This document shows, in pieces, positions 12,352 through 22,430 of a stretch of 64,000 bases of DNA. Position numbers and translations under genes: made by a program. Every line of letters starts with the position of its first letter. Positions within the stretch are counted from its first letter, which is position 1. The notes under the pieces are model-generated. The model ran no database searches, was not told where the DNA came from, and saw only the letters and a program-made list of their open reading frames with translations. The DNA comes from Paractinoplanes maris (GTDB lineage: Bacteria; Actinomycetota; Actinomycetes; Mycobacteriales; Micromonosporaceae), in the NCBI RefSeq assembly GCF_023544465.1, contig NZ_JALPVL010000016.1:124001-188000 (forward strand). Reading direction: 5' to 3'.

Positions 12352-13418
12352 CGGGACTCTCCCACGATCTGGCTGGCCGCCGCGGCCGCGCGGCACGTGA
12401 ACACCTCGAGATAGTTGTCGATCTCGGCCAGCACGGCGGCCTTGCCCGGATCGTCGAGGAATGAGTACCGCACGGCCTGGCGTGCCAGCTCGGCGACACC
12501 GTGCTCCTTCAGATCGAGCAGGTCTGCGGCCACCTGGTACTCCCGATTCAGGGTGGTGGAGAACATGGGCGGGTCGTCGGAGTTGATGGTGACCGGCACA
12601 CCCGCGGCCACCAACTGCGGCAGTGGATGCTCGGCCAGTGACGGTACCGAGCGGGTGCAGGCGTTGGATGTCGGGCACACCTCCAAGACGATGTCGTTCT
12701 CGCGGAGGTGCGCCATCAACTCGGGATCGCGGGCGGCGGCGATGCCGTGGCCGATGCGTTCCGCGCCGAGGTGGCGTACGGCGTCCCAGACGGTCTGCGG
12801 GCCGGTTGACTCACCGGCGTGCGGGACGCTGTGCAACCCGGCCGCACGGGCGGCGGCGAAGTGGCCGGCGTACCGGGTGCGGGGAATTCCCGCCTCCGGG
12901 CCGCCCAACCCGAAGCTGACCAGCCCGTCCGGGCGCTGCTTGAGCGCCACCTCCAGGGTGACGTCGGCGCCGGTCATCGTGGGCTCGCCCGGGATGTCGA
13001 AGCACCAGCGCAGCTGGATACCGTGGTCGCGCGCGGCCCGCCGCCGGGCATCCTCCACCGCCTCGCAGTACGCCTCTGCCGGAATGCCCCGCACGATCGA
13101 CGAGTACGGGGTCAGCGTCACCTCGGCGTACCGCACCGACTGGGCGGCAAGGACAGCGCCGATGTCGTAGGTGAGCGCGGACACGTCCTCGGCGTCACGG
13201 ATCAGATCCACCACCGACAGGTACACCTCGACGAAGTGCGCGAAGTCAGTGAACGTGAAGTACTCGGCCAGCAACGCCGGATCGGGCGGCACGGACGTGG
13301 TCCCGGCATGCCGCTCGGCCAGGCGAGCCACGGTCTGCGGCGTTGCCGACCCGACGTGGTGGACGTGCAGTTCCACCTTGGGTAGCCCGGTAATGAAGTC
13401 AGTCAGGTCCATTGCCAT
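12348..13418 (-). CDS. Adenosine deaminase family protein
   Basis: 356 residues. Metal and substrate residues are visible in KVELHVHHVGSA (HxH), SFGLGGPE, SVPHAGESTGP (His and catalytic Glu), ERIGHG and INSDDPPMF. The family deaminates adenosine to inosine; some actinobacterial relatives act on aminodeoxyfutalosine, so the substrate is not certain. The ATG at 13418 is preferred over the GTG at 13424 because GGGGG lies about 8 nt upstream of the ATG but only 2 nt upstream of the GTG. It heads a two-gene operon with the HAD hydrolase. Confidence 0.88.
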   Translation of the reverse strand: MAMDLTDFITGLPKVELHVHHVGSATPQTVARLAERHAGTTSVPPDPALLAEYFTFTDFAHFVEVYLSVVDLIRDAEDVSALTYDIGAVLAAQSVRYAEVTLTPYSSIVRGIPAEAYCEAVEDARRRAARDHGIQLRWCFDIPGEPTMTGADVTLEVALKQRPDGLVSFGLGGPEAGIPRTRYAGHFAAARAAGLHSVPHAGESTGPQTVWDAVRHLGAERIGHGIAAARDPELMAHLRENDIVLEVCPTSNACTRSVPSLAEHPLPQLVAAGVPVTINSDDPPMFSTTLNREYQVAADLLDLKEHGVAELARQAVRYSFLDDPGKAAVLAEIDNYLEVFTCRAAAAASQIVGESR

Positions 13419-13458
13419 GTGCACGACCCCCAGCGCGAGTTGTCCGCTGGGAAGGCGA

Positions 13459-13578
13459 CCTCCCCAGAGGGGAGGCGCCCTTGGACCGTGGAACGGACCG
13501 AGCGTGGCGGATGATCATCCGTCGCAGCGCCTCTCGACCCGCATCGGCACGCTAACAAGCCCGAACGGCGGTCGACAA
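13459..13578 (-). promoter_or_regulatory. Promoter, palindrome and leader hairpin of the deaminase operon
   Basis: On the minus strand TTGTCG (13573-13578) and TAGCGT (13549-13554) are separated by 18 nt. Downstream in the presumed leader are a perfect 14-bp palindrome CGGATGATCATCCG (13508-13521) and a 7-bp hairpin CCTCCCC-TCT-GGGGAGG (13459-13475), about 40 nt before the start codon. The palindrome is a candidate operator; the regulator is unknown. Confidence 0.4.
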
Positions 13579-13627
13579 CCCCATGCGAGACAGGTCGGCA
13601 CGTCCCGGGGAGCGCCGGGCGAAAGGG

Positions 13628-13663
13628 TTGACGGCCGGCTCGGTAAGTCGTAGCTTACGGTTC
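13628..13663 (+). promoter_or_regulatory. Promoter with operator for a leaderless ArsR gene
   Basis: TTGACG (13628-13633), a 17-nt spacer and TAGCTT (13651-13656) make a good housekeeping promoter whose predicted start falls on the GTG at 13664; no Shine-Dalgarno is present. An inverted repeat CGGTAAG-TCGTAG-CTTACGG (13641-13660) overlaps the -10 element, and another CTTAC half-site is at 13671-13675 inside the gene. This fits autorepression by the ArsR product. Confidence 0.65.
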
Positions 13664-13987
13664 GTGGCCACTTACCAAGAGCCTGACGGGTGGGAGATCC
13701 TGGGGGACCCGAGCCGGCGCGCGATCGTGGAATGCCTGGCGGTCGGGCCGCGCGCGGTGGGCGAGCTGGCCGACGAGTTGCCGATCAGCCGGCCGGCGGT
13801 GTCCCAGCACCTGCGGCTGCTCAAGGACGCGGGGCTGGTCGAGGACGAGGCGGCGGGCACCCGGCGGGTCTATCGGCTCAATCCGGCGGGCGTGGCCGCG
13901 CTTCGGGATCAGCTCGACATGTTCTGGCGGCGGACCCTGCAGGGCTTTCAAGAGATCGTCGGGGAAGAGGACGAGGAGAAGTCATGA
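13664..13987 (+). CDS. ArsR/SmtB family transcriptional regulator
   Basis: 107 residues, a winged helix (WEILGDPSRRAIVECLAVGP, then ELPISRPAVSQHLRLLKDAG, wing GTRRVYRLN). No metal-binding cysteines are visible, so it is of the metal-independent class usually paired with SRPBCC genes. The GTG start coincides with the predicted transcription start (leaderless). The stop overlaps the next ATG (ATGA), so the SRPBCC gene is coupled. It likely represses its own two-gene operon. Confidence 0.9.
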   Translation: MATYQEPDGWEILGDPSRRAIVECLAVGPRAVGELADELPISRPAVSQHLRLLKDAGLVEDEAAGTRRVYRLNPAGVAALRDQLDMFWRRTLQGFQEIVGEEDEEKS

Positions 13988-14466
13988 CGGAGGCAACGGA
14001 CCAGGTGGTGCTGCGGCAGATCGTCGTGCCGGCGGCGCAGGCCAAGGCGTTCGAGGTGTTCACCGGGCGCTTCAACGAGATCAAACCACGCGACCACACC
14101 CTGCTGAGCTCGCCGATCGCCGAGACGGTGTTCGAGCGCCGGGTGGGCGGGCGCATCTACGACCGCGGGGAGGACGGTTCGGAGTTCTCGTGGGCGCGGG
14201 TGCTGGTCTACGAGCCGCCGGAGCGGGTGGTCTTCACCTGGGACATCGGCGTCCAGTGGACACTCGAGCAGGACCTGGCGAATGCGAGCGAGGTCGAGGT
14301 CCGCTTCATCGCCGAGACCCCCGACCGCACCCGGGTCGAGCTCGAACACCGCCACCTCGACCGGCACGGGCCGGGCTGGGAGTCGCTGAACGACGCTCTG
14401 GGCAACGACCAGGGCTGGCCGTTGTACCTGAGCCGCTTCGCCGCCCTGTTCCCGGCCGCAGGTTGA
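13984..14466 (+). CDS. SRPBCC (AHSA1/START-like) domain protein
   Basis: 160 residues with the activator-of-Hsp90-ATPase-like START fold: IVVPAAQAKAFEVFTGRFNE at the N-terminus, ERRVGGRIYDRGEDGSEFSW in the middle, YEPPERVVFTWDI, and a C-terminal helix around GWPLYLSRFAALFP. The fold binds small hydrophobic ligands in a cavity. ArsR-SRPBCC pairs are common in actinomycetes but mostly uncharacterised; ligand and role are unknown. Co-transcribed and translationally coupled with the ArsR gene. Confidence 0.88.
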   Translation: MTEATDQVVLRQIVVPAAQAKAFEVFTGRFNEIKPRDHTLLSSPIAETVFERRVGGRIYDRGEDGSEFSWARVLVYEPPERVVFTWDIGVQWTLEQDLANASEVEVRFIAETPDRTRVELEHRHLDRHGPGWESLNDALGNDQGWPLYLSRFAALFPAAG

Positions 14467-14499
14467 GGAAAGGCAACCGCACGGCGGCAGGATCACTGC

Positions 14500-15054
14500 G
14501 TGGCTGAGCGCATCATTCTGATCAACGGGTTGCCCGGGTCGGGCAAGACGACTCTGGCGACCGCGCTGGCGGCCGAGCTGGCGGTGCCGCTCATCGCGAA
14601 GGACGCGCTCAAGGAGGCGCTGGCGGCGGCCGTGCCGCAGGTTCCGGCCGCCGCCCTCGGACCTACGGCGTCCGAGCTCATGTGGACGTTGGCGGCCGCC
14701 GTCCCGGGCGGCGTCGTTCTGGAGTCGTGGTGGTTCCGGCCGCGCGATCTGGCCTACGTCCGGGACGGTCTGAGCCGGGCCGGCGCCCGCCAGATCGTCG
14801 AGGTGTGGTGCGACGTGCCGGGCGAGGTCGCGCGCGAACGGTTCGCCCGGCGCACGAGGCCGGCCTGGTATGAGGACGACCGGCACCTGATCGAGTCGTG
14901 GCCGCGCTGGCTCGCCGAGGCCGCGCCGCTCGGTGTCGGCCGGGAGATTCGGGTCCGCACCGACGCCGCCGTCGACATCCGCGGCCTGGCGGGGACGATG
15001 ACCCGGCCGCACGAGCCAGGGCGCACGGCAGCGGACGCGCCGGACAAGACGTAA
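14500..15054 (+). CDS. AAA/P-loop small-molecule kinase
   Basis: 184 residues. It opens with IILINGLPGSGKTTLATALA, a perfect Walker A (GLPGSGKTT) as in zeta-toxin/chloramphenicol-phosphotransferase-like and gluconate-kinase-like P-loop kinases. VLESWWFRP stands at the Walker B position and a lid-like RERFARRTRP segment follows. The start is the GTG at 14500. It lies 33 nt after the SRPBCC gene and could be read through from it. Substrate is not identifiable; a small hydroxylated metabolite or antibiotic is possible. Confidence 0.8.
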   Translation: MAERIILINGLPGSGKTTLATALAAELAVPLIAKDALKEALAAAVPQVPAAALGPTASELMWTLAAAVPGGVVLESWWFRPRDLAYVRDGLSRAGARQIVEVWCDVPGEVARERFARRTRPAWYEDDRHLIESWPRWLAEAAPLGVGREIRVRTDAAVDIRGLAGTMTRPHEPGRTAADAPDKT

Positions 15055-15131
15055 TGCGGCGGCCCGGACGAACCGACGAGAGGGGCGGCCGGCGAGAGGC
15101 CCCCGGCGCAAGTTCGCCGGGGGCCTCGTCG

Positions 15132-15995
15132 CTACCGGCCGGAGTGCTTCTCGACGTACTGGTTGATCTGGCTCAGGTTGAAGCGCGCGCTCTCCTCGGC
15201 CCGCTCCTCCCAGGCGAAGACGCAGACCGTGGCGATGCCGTCGAAACCGACCTCGGTCAGCGTCGCGAAGAAGAGGTCCCAGTCGACCTCGCCCTGGCCC
15301 ATGTCGAGATGTTGGTGGACGCGGGCCGTGCTGCCCGGTGGGTTGACGATGTAGCGCAGGCCCGATGACGCCCGGAAGTCGAACGAGTCGGCTATGTGCA
15401 GCTGAGTCAGCAGGGGGCCGGCGTAGCGGATGATCTCGGCCAGGTTGCCGCCCTGGTGGAACGTGTGGGGACAGCAGTAGAGGAACGAGACCAGCTCGCT
15501 GTTGATGCCGCGGATCAGGTTGACCGCCCCGATGCCGTCCTCGAGGAAGTCGTCGGGGTGCGGTTCGAGGACCAGGCGTACGCCCTCGCGTTCGAAGATG
15601 GGCAGCAGCTCCTCCATCGAACGCCAGAACTGGGCCTCGCTCTCGGCCGCCAGCGAGGGGCGGCCGTTGAACTCGGAGTTCATGACGGTCACCCCGAGGT
15701 CGACGGTGATCTCGATGGCCCGTTTCCAGTAGCGGACTGCCGCCTGCCGCTCGTCCTCGTCGGGTCCGGACCAGCGGTAGAGCGGCAGCACCGACGCGAC
15801 CGAGACCTCGGCGGCGGCGAGCTCCTTGCGGAACGCCGCCACCCCGGCCTTGTCCACCCGCGGATGCAGGAAGAACGGCAGGAAGTCGTCGCGCGGCGAG
15901 AGCTCGATGTGGTGGTAGCCCAGCTCGGCCACCGTCCGCGGCAACTCGAGCAACGGCACCCGGCGCAGCATGTACGGGTCGAGGGCGATCTTCAT
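15132..15995 (-). CDS. iolH: IolH-like TIM-barrel isomerase/epimerase, last gene of the inositol operon
   Basis: 287 residues. The N-terminus MKIALDPYMLRRVPLLELPR and the segments HIELSPRDDFLPFF, LPLYRWSGPDEDERQAAVRY and VMNSEFNGRP resemble IolH, the xylose-isomerase-like protein encoded in Bacillus and actinobacterial iol operons. LVLEPHPDDFL and HIADSFDFR carry probable metal ligands. The reaction of IolH is not established; isomerisation of an inosose-derived intermediate is assumed. It lies 58 nt after iolG and ends the minus-strand operon. Symbol by similarity and context. Confidence 0.75.
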   Translation of the reverse strand: MKIALDPYMLRRVPLLELPRTVAELGYHHIELSPRDDFLPFFLHPRVDKAGVAAFRKELAAAEVSVASVLPLYRWSGPDEDERQAAVRYWKRAIEITVDLGVTVMNSEFNGRPSLAAESEAQFWRSMEELLPIFEREGVRLVLEPHPDDFLEDGIGAVNLIRGINSELVSFLYCCPHTFHQGGNLAEIIRYAGPLLTQLHIADSFDFRASSGLRYIVNPPGSTARVHQHLDMGQGEVDWDLFFATLTEVGFDGIATVCVFAWEERAEESARFNLSQINQYVEKHSGR

Positions 15996-16053
15996 GCCGC
16001 CTCACCCCGATCGGCGAGCCCACCGATGCGGCGCGGGGGAACAGGAGTCTGGC

Positions 16054-17076
16054 TCATGCGGCCACCTCCGACCCGTACAGCTTGGGACGTTCGGTCAGGA
16101 CGACCGGCACCCGCTCGCCGGTGCGCAGGGCGGCCACACCCGCGTCGGAGACCACGGCGGCCGCGTAGCCGTCCCAGGCCGACGGGCCGACCGGGTGGCC
16201 ACCGGTACGCAGCGCGTCGATCCATTCCTGGAACTCCACGTCGTACGCCGCCAGGAACCGCTCGCGCCAGTCGGCCGGCACCGGGTCGGCCGACAACCCG
16301 GCCCGCCGCACGTGCACCGGGCTCAGCGAGCCCAGCGACGCCGTGCCCTCCTCCCCCACTATTTCGCCCCGGATGTCGTAGCCGTACCGGATGTTGACCG
16401 ACGTCTCCACGTCGACCAGCACCCCGGACGAGAGCTCGAACAGCAGCATCAGCGGATCCTGCAGTTCCCCGCCGAGGCTGCTGCGGCGCGGCGTCAGCAC
16501 CCGGACCGCGGTGATCTCGTCGTCGAACATCCAGCGGACCATGTCGATCTCGTGCACCGCGGTGTCGGTGATCGCCATTTCCTTCTCGTAGAAACCGGGC
16601 ACGCTGGCGTTGCGGTGGGCGCAGTGCATCATGAGCGGCGCCCCGATCTGACCCGTGGCCAGGACCGATTTCAACGCCCGGTACGACGCGTCGTAGCGCC
16701 GCATGTAGCCCACCTGCACCAGCCGGCTGCCGTGGGCCGCCTCCGCCTCGAGGATGCGCAGGCACGCCTCCTGCGTGGTGGCCAGCGGCTTCTCGCAGAA
16801 GACCGGCTTGCCCGCCGCGATCGCCGCCAGCACGTACTGCTCGTGGGTCGGCCCCCACGAGCAGACCACGACCGCGTCGACCGACGGGTCGGCGATCAGC
16901 GCCTCGCCCGACTCGAAGGCGGGCGCGCCGACCCGGGCCCCGACCGAGGCGGCGACCGCCGTGTCCACGTCGGCCACGGCCGTCACCCGCACCCCGGCCA
17001 GCACCGACGTCATGCGCCGGATGTGGTCCTGGCCGATCATGCCGGTGCCGATGACTCCGACCTGCAGCATCCGCAT
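16054..17076 (-). CDS. iolG: Inositol 2-dehydrogenase (Gfo/Idh/MocA family)
   Basis: 340 residues. Rossmann motif VGVIGTGMIGQDHIRRM at residues ~5-21, catalytic lysine in PVFCEKPLATTQ, and the IolG-typical QVGYMRRYDASYRAL, DTAVHEIDMVRWMFDDEI and ETSVNIRYGYDIRGEIVGEEG. It oxidises myo-inositol to 2-keto-myo-inositol (scyllo-inosose) with NAD, the first catabolic step. The start ATG shares one base with the stop of the transporter ATPase gene (TGATG), so uptake and first oxidation are translationally coupled. Confidence 0.9.
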   Translation of the reverse strand: MRMLQVGVIGTGMIGQDHIRRMTSVLAGVRVTAVADVDTAVAASVGARVGAPAFESGEALIADPSVDAVVVCSWGPTHEQYVLAAIAAGKPVFCEKPLATTQEACLRILEAEAAHGSRLVQVGYMRRYDASYRALKSVLATGQIGAPLMMHCAHRNASVPGFYEKEMAITDTAVHEIDMVRWMFDDEITAVRVLTPRRSSLGGELQDPLMLLFELSSGVLVDVETSVNIRYGYDIRGEIVGEEGTASLGSLSPVHVRRAGLSADPVPADWRERFLAAYDVEFQEWIDALRTGGHPVGPSAWDGYAAAVVSDAGVAALRTGERVPVVLTERPKLYGSEVAA

Positions 17077-17891
17077 CACCGCTTCAGTTCGTGGGACAAC
17101 TCGGTGAGCTCGTCGCCGCCGGCCATCTGCCGGGTCAGCTCGTCGAGGCTGACCTGGCTGCGGGTCTTGTCGAGCGTGGTCGCGCCCAGCTTGAGGATCA
17201 CGAAGTGGTCGCCGACCAGGTAGGCGTGGTGCGGGTTGTGCGTGATGAAGACGACGCCCAGTCCGGCGTCGCGGGCCGCGGCCACGTATTTGAGCACGAC
17301 ACCGGACTGCTTGACCCCGAGAGCCGCGGTGGGCTCGTCGAGGATCAGCACGCGCGCGCCGAAATACACCGCGCGGGCGATCGCCACGCACTGGCGCTGG
17401 CCGCCGGACAGCGTACCGATGGGCTGGTCGATGTCCTTGACCACGATGCCCATCTTGCGCAGCTCGGCGTCGGCGATCTCCTTCATCTTCTTGATCTTGA
17501 GCCCGGCCAGCGGGTACTTGCCCGCGGTCAGCTCGGAGCCGAGGAAGAAGTTGCGCCAGACCTCCATCAGCGACACCACGGCCAGGTCCTGATAGACGGT
17601 CGCGATGCCGTGGGCCAGCGCCTCACGCGGTGACGCGAAGGAGACGTCCTTGCCGTCGACCCGCAGGCTGCCGTCGTTGTGCGGGTGCAGACCCGACATG
17701 ATCTTGATCAGGGTGGACTTGCCGGCGCCGTTGTCGCCGAGCACGCAGGTCACCTCGCCCGCGTTGACCCGCAGGTTGATGCCTCGCAGTGCGCGGATCG
17801 CCCCGTACGACTTGCCGACCTCATCCATCTCGATGAGCGGCTCGCCGCGGTTGAGCTCCCGGTCGGCGTGCGAGGCCAGGGTGTCAGTCAT
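17076..17891 (-). CDS. Sugar/cyclitol ABC transporter, ATP-binding protein
   Basis: 271 residues with a single nucleotide-binding domain: Walker A LGDNGAGKSTLIKIMSG, signature IGTLSGGQRQCVAIARA, Walker B RVLILDEPTAALG, H-loop VVFITHNPHH. Ribose-type importers usually have a duplicated ~500-residue ATPase; this one is the half-size FrcA-like form. It is followed by iolG with 1 nt shared and lies 3 nt after the permease gene. It energises uptake by the adjacent permease, probably of inositol. Confidence 0.92.
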   Translation of the reverse strand: MTDTLASHADRELNRGEPLIEMDEVGKSYGAIRALRGINLRVNAGEVTCVLGDNGAGKSTLIKIMSGLHPHNDGSLRVDGKDVSFASPREALAHGIATVYQDLAVVSLMEVWRNFFLGSELTAGKYPLAGLKIKKMKEIADAELRKMGIVVKDIDQPIGTLSGGQRQCVAIARAVYFGARVLILDEPTAALGVKQSGVVLKYVAAARDAGLGVVFITHNPHHAYLVGDHFVILKLGATTLDKTRSQVSLDELTRQMAGGDELTELSHELKR

Positions 17892-17894
17892 TGC

Positions 17895-18962
17895 CTAACC
17901 AACCTTCCTGGTCGTGGACATCTTCTTGACGTAGAGGTTGACCAGCACCGCGAGCAGGAGCATGACGCCGAGGAAGGCCTTGAACCAGTTGGGGTCCCAG
18001 CCCGCATAGATGATGCCCAGGCTGGTCATGCCGAAGATGAACGCGCCGATCGCGACGCCGACCGCGTTGCCGAAGCCACCGGTGAGCAGCGTGCCGCCCA
18101 CCACCGCGGCGATGATGTAGAGGAACTCGTTGCCGACGCCGCCGCCGGCCTGCAGCGTGTTGAACCGGAAGAGCTGGTGCATGCCGACGAACCAGCCCAG
18201 GAACGACACCGCCATGAACAGGCCGATTTTCGTCCGGACCACCGGCACCCCGACGGCCCGGGCGCTGTCCGGGTTGCCACCCACCGCGAAGATCCAGTTG
18301 CCGACCTTGGTCCTCTGCAGGGTCCAGGCGGCCAGCGCGACGAAGAGGATCCACCAGAGCACCGACGTCCACACGGTGACCGACCCGATCTTGAAGCTGG
18401 ACGCGAAGATCTTGCCGAGCGAGTCGAACCCGTCGATGTTGCTGACGTCGGTCGACGACACGGTCCCGGTGACCAGCTTGGTGACGCCCAGGTTGGCCCC
18501 CTGCAGCACGAAGAACGTGCCCAGCGTGATCAGAAAGCTCGGGATGCCGGTCCGCATCACCAGGTATCCGTTGAGGAACCCGATGGCCAGGCAGAAGACC
18601 AGCGACAGGATCGCACCGATCCACAGGTTGACCCCGAAATACCAGCAGAACATCGAGGCCGACAGACCCGCGGTGTAGACGATGACGCCGGCCGACAGGT
18701 CGAACTCGCCACCGATCATCAGCAGCCCGACGCCGACCGCGACGATGCCGATCACCGAGGCCTGATAGAGCACGGTGAAGAACGACTCGGCCGAGCGGAA
18801 CGACGGCGCGAGGGACAGGAAGAAGATGAAGATGATGATCGCCGCGACCAGGGCGCCGATCTCGGGCCGAGCCATCAGACGGCTGGCCAGCCCGGCCCGG
18901 ACCCGGCCGGACGGTTCGGATGAAGGAGCGGGCGCCGGCGCCGCCTCGACTGTCTGACTCAT
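17895..18962 (-). CDS. Sugar/cyclitol ABC transporter permease (RbsC/FrcC type)
   Basis: 355 residues of the BPD_transp_2 family. A ~30-residue Ala/Pro-rich cytoplasmic N-terminus precedes about ten hydrophobic segments. The EAA-like loop signature is around VGGNPDSARAVGVPV. GGEFDLSAG and GIPSFLITLGTFFVLQG are typical of ribose/inositol permeases. It lies between the binding protein (13 nt gap) and the ATPase (3 nt gap). Inositol or a related cyclitol is the inferred substrate from operon context. Confidence 0.92.
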   Translation of the reverse strand: MSQTVEAAPAPAPSSEPSGRVRAGLASRLMARPEIGALVAAIIIFIFFLSLAPSFRSAESFFTVLYQASVIGIVAVGVGLLMIGGEFDLSAGVIVYTAGLSASMFCWYFGVNLWIGAILSLVFCLAIGFLNGYLVMRTGIPSFLITLGTFFVLQGANLGVTKLVTGTVSSTDVSNIDGFDSLGKIFASSFKIGSVTVWTSVLWWILFVALAAWTLQRTKVGNWIFAVGGNPDSARAVGVPVVRTKIGLFMAVSFLGWFVGMHQLFRFNTLQAGGGVGNEFLYIIAAVVGGTLLTGGFGNAVGVAIGAFIFGMTSLGIIYAGWDPNWFKAFLGVMLLLAVLVNLYVKKMSTTRKVG

Positions 18963-18975
18963 GACGACACCCCCG

Positions 18976-19968
18976 TCAGCGTGTGTTGTTCTTGGTGAAC
19001 GGAATGATCTTGTCGATGTTCTCGCTGTCGACGAAGGACGGCCCGGTCAGCACCGGCTTGCCACCGCCGATGTCGTTGCCGTTCTTGATGTTCAGATACA
19101 GCGAGGTGACCGCCATGTAGCCCTGGACGTAGGGCTGCTGGTCGATCGAGAACACGATGTTGCCGTTCTTGATCTCCGTCGCGGCCTGCTCGTTGAGGTC
19201 GAAGGTGACCAGCTTGGCCTCGCTGCCGGCCTGCTCCTTGGCCTTGATCGCGTCGAGCGCCTGCGGCGCGCCGAGGGTGACGATGGCGTCGATCGACTTG
19301 TCCTGCGCCAGCTTGGCCTGCAGGGTCGACGTCACGGCGGCGTCGTCGGCCCCGTTGACCTGGATGTTCTCGGTGCCGGGGACGGAGGTCTTGACACCCG
19401 CGCACCGCGCCTCGAGGGCGACCGAGCCGGTCTGCTGGATCACGCAGAGCGGGTGCTTGGCGCCTTGATCGGCGAGCCGCTTGCCGGCGGTGGTCCCGGC
19501 CAGGGTCTCGTCGGAGCCGAAATACATCAGCGCGCCCAGCTTCTGATACTGGTCGAGGCCGGAGTTGAAGCCGACCACGGGGATGCCCGCGTCGGTCGCG
19601 GCCTTGACCGAGCCGGCCAGCGCGTCCGGGGTGACCAGCGTGGTGGCGATGCCGCTGACCTTCGAGTCGACCGCGTTCTGGATCAGGACGGCCTGCTTGG
19701 GCGCCTCGGGGTCGTTCGAGTACTTGAGGGTGACCCCGGTGTCCTTGGCAGCCTGGTTGGCGCCGTTCTTGACCTTGTCCCAGAACGTGTCGCCCGGTGT
19801 CTCGTGGGTGATGAAGGCGATCGTGTATCCCGAGCTCCCGGCCGCGTTGCCGCCGCCCGAGGCCGTGTCGTCGGTTTTCTCCCGGCCACCACTGCTGCAC
19901 GCGGCGGCGGCAAGCACCACCGCCGCGCCCGCGGCAAATATCCGGAAGGTTCGTGTCCGAGCGGTCAT
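18976..19968 (-). CDS. Sugar/cyclitol ABC transporter substrate-binding lipoprotein
   Basis: 330 residues. The signal peptide ends in lipobox LAAAAC (Cys ~24) and is followed by a Gly/Ser linker and a periplasmic-binding-protein type 1 (ribose-like) domain: IAFITHETPGDTFWDKVKNG, IPVVGFNSGLDQY, FGSDETLAGTTAG, VTFDLNEQAA and FSIDQQPYVQGYMAV. It overlaps the iolE-like stop by 4 nt (ATGA). It captures the substrate outside the membrane for the downstream permease and ATPase genes. Confidence 0.92.
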   Translation of the reverse strand: MTARTRTFRIFAAGAAVVLAAAACSSGGREKTDDTASGGGNAAGSSGYTIAFITHETPGDTFWDKVKNGANQAAKDTGVTLKYSNDPEAPKQAVLIQNAVDSKVSGIATTLVTPDALAGSVKAATDAGIPVVGFNSGLDQYQKLGALMYFGSDETLAGTTAGKRLADQGAKHPLCVIQQTGSVALEARCAGVKTSVPGTENIQVNGADDAAVTSTLQAKLAQDKSIDAIVTLGAPQALDAIKAKEQAGSEAKLVTFDLNEQAATEIKNGNIVFSIDQQPYVQGYMAVTSLYLNIKNGNDIGGGKPVLTGPSFVDSENIDKIIPFTKNNTR

Positions 19969-20909
19969 ATCGTCTCTCCTATGGCTGGACGGGGATCAGC
20001 GGCGGCCCGGGAGTGGAGGCCGACGGAGTTCAGGTAGGTGCGGGTGCGCTGCGCGATCGGCAGCGGCACGTCGAACTCGACCGGGTACATGTCCTGCTCG
20101 ACGACGACGAACAGCTCCGCGTCGAGCTCGCTCAGGGCGTCGAGCACGGCGGGCACGTCCGGCTCACCGGCCGGGGGCTCGACGCTCGCGCCCTGGGCCA
20201 CGGCCTTGCCGAAGGCGAGGTCCTCCTTGACCGCGCGCTCGGCGATCACCGGGTCCATCTGCTTGATGTGCACGTAGCCGATGCGGTCGGGGTAGGCCCG
20301 GATGATGCCCGGCACGTCGGCCTTGCGGTAGGCCAGGTGCCCGGTGTCGAGGCAGAGCGAGACATACCGCGGGTCGGTGTCCTGCAGGAAGCGCTCGGTC
20401 TGGGCCTGCGTCTCCACCTGGTAGTCCGCGTGCGGGTGGAATCGCATGTGGACACCGTATTCCTCGAGCAGTACGCGGCCCAGCGTGTTGCTGTTGCGAA
20501 CCAGGGCGCGCCAGGCGTCCGGTTCGAGCTCGGCCGGTTCGAGGTAGGCGTTGGTCACGTCGTCGCGGTAGCCGGGGACGGGCACGAACACGACGTTCTT
20601 CCCGCCGACCGCGGCCGTCAGCTCGGCCACCTTGCGGGTCTCGGCGAGCACCGTGTCGAAGTCCTTGTGTGGCCCGCCCGCGCCGGCCACGGTGCCGCCG
20701 GCCACGCTGAGGTTGCGCGCGGCCAGCTCGTCGGCGAGCTGGGCGGGGTCGGTGGGCAGATAGCCGTACGGTCCGAGTTCGAGCCAGGAATAGCCGGACG
20801 CGACCATCTCGTCGAGGAAGCGGTTCCACGGCGTCTGCCGGGGGTCGGACGCGAACCAGACGCCCCACGAGTCGGGGCAGCTGCCCAATTGCAGGTGACG
20901 AATCTCCAT
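19965..20909 (-). CDS. iolE: Inosose dehydratase-like TIM-barrel protein (IolE-like)
   Basis: 314 residues of the xylose-isomerase-like TIM-barrel family. Motifs are QLGSCPDSWGVWFASDPRQT, WLELGPYGYLPTD, MRFHPHADYQVET, VSLCLDTGHLAYRK, IGYVHIKQMDP and FVVVEQDMYP, which supply the usual Glu/Asp/His metal ligands. In the pathway IolE dehydrates 2-keto-myo-inositol. This is the best IolE candidate because the other TIM barrel in the operon (15132-15995) looks like IolH. Gap of 16 nt after the mmsA gene; 4-nt overlap with the binding-protein gene. Confidence 0.8.
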   Translation of the reverse strand: MEIRHLQLGSCPDSWGVWFASDPRQTPWNRFLDEMVASGYSWLELGPYGYLPTDPAQLADELAARNLSVAGGTVAGAGGPHKDFDTVLAETRKVAELTAAVGGKNVVFVPVPGYRDDVTNAYLEPAELEPDAWRALVRNSNTLGRVLLEEYGVHMRFHPHADYQVETQAQTERFLQDTDPRYVSLCLDTGHLAYRKADVPGIIRAYPDRIGYVHIKQMDPVIAERAVKEDLAFGKAVAQGASVEPPAGEPDVPAVLDALSELDAELFVVVEQDMYPVEFDVPLPIAQRTRTYLNSVGLHSRAAADPRPAIGETI

Positions 20910-20925
20910 GAACGGGGGCCCTTTC

Positions 20926-22422
<1,497 letters not shown>

Positions 22423-22430
22423 GACAGTCC

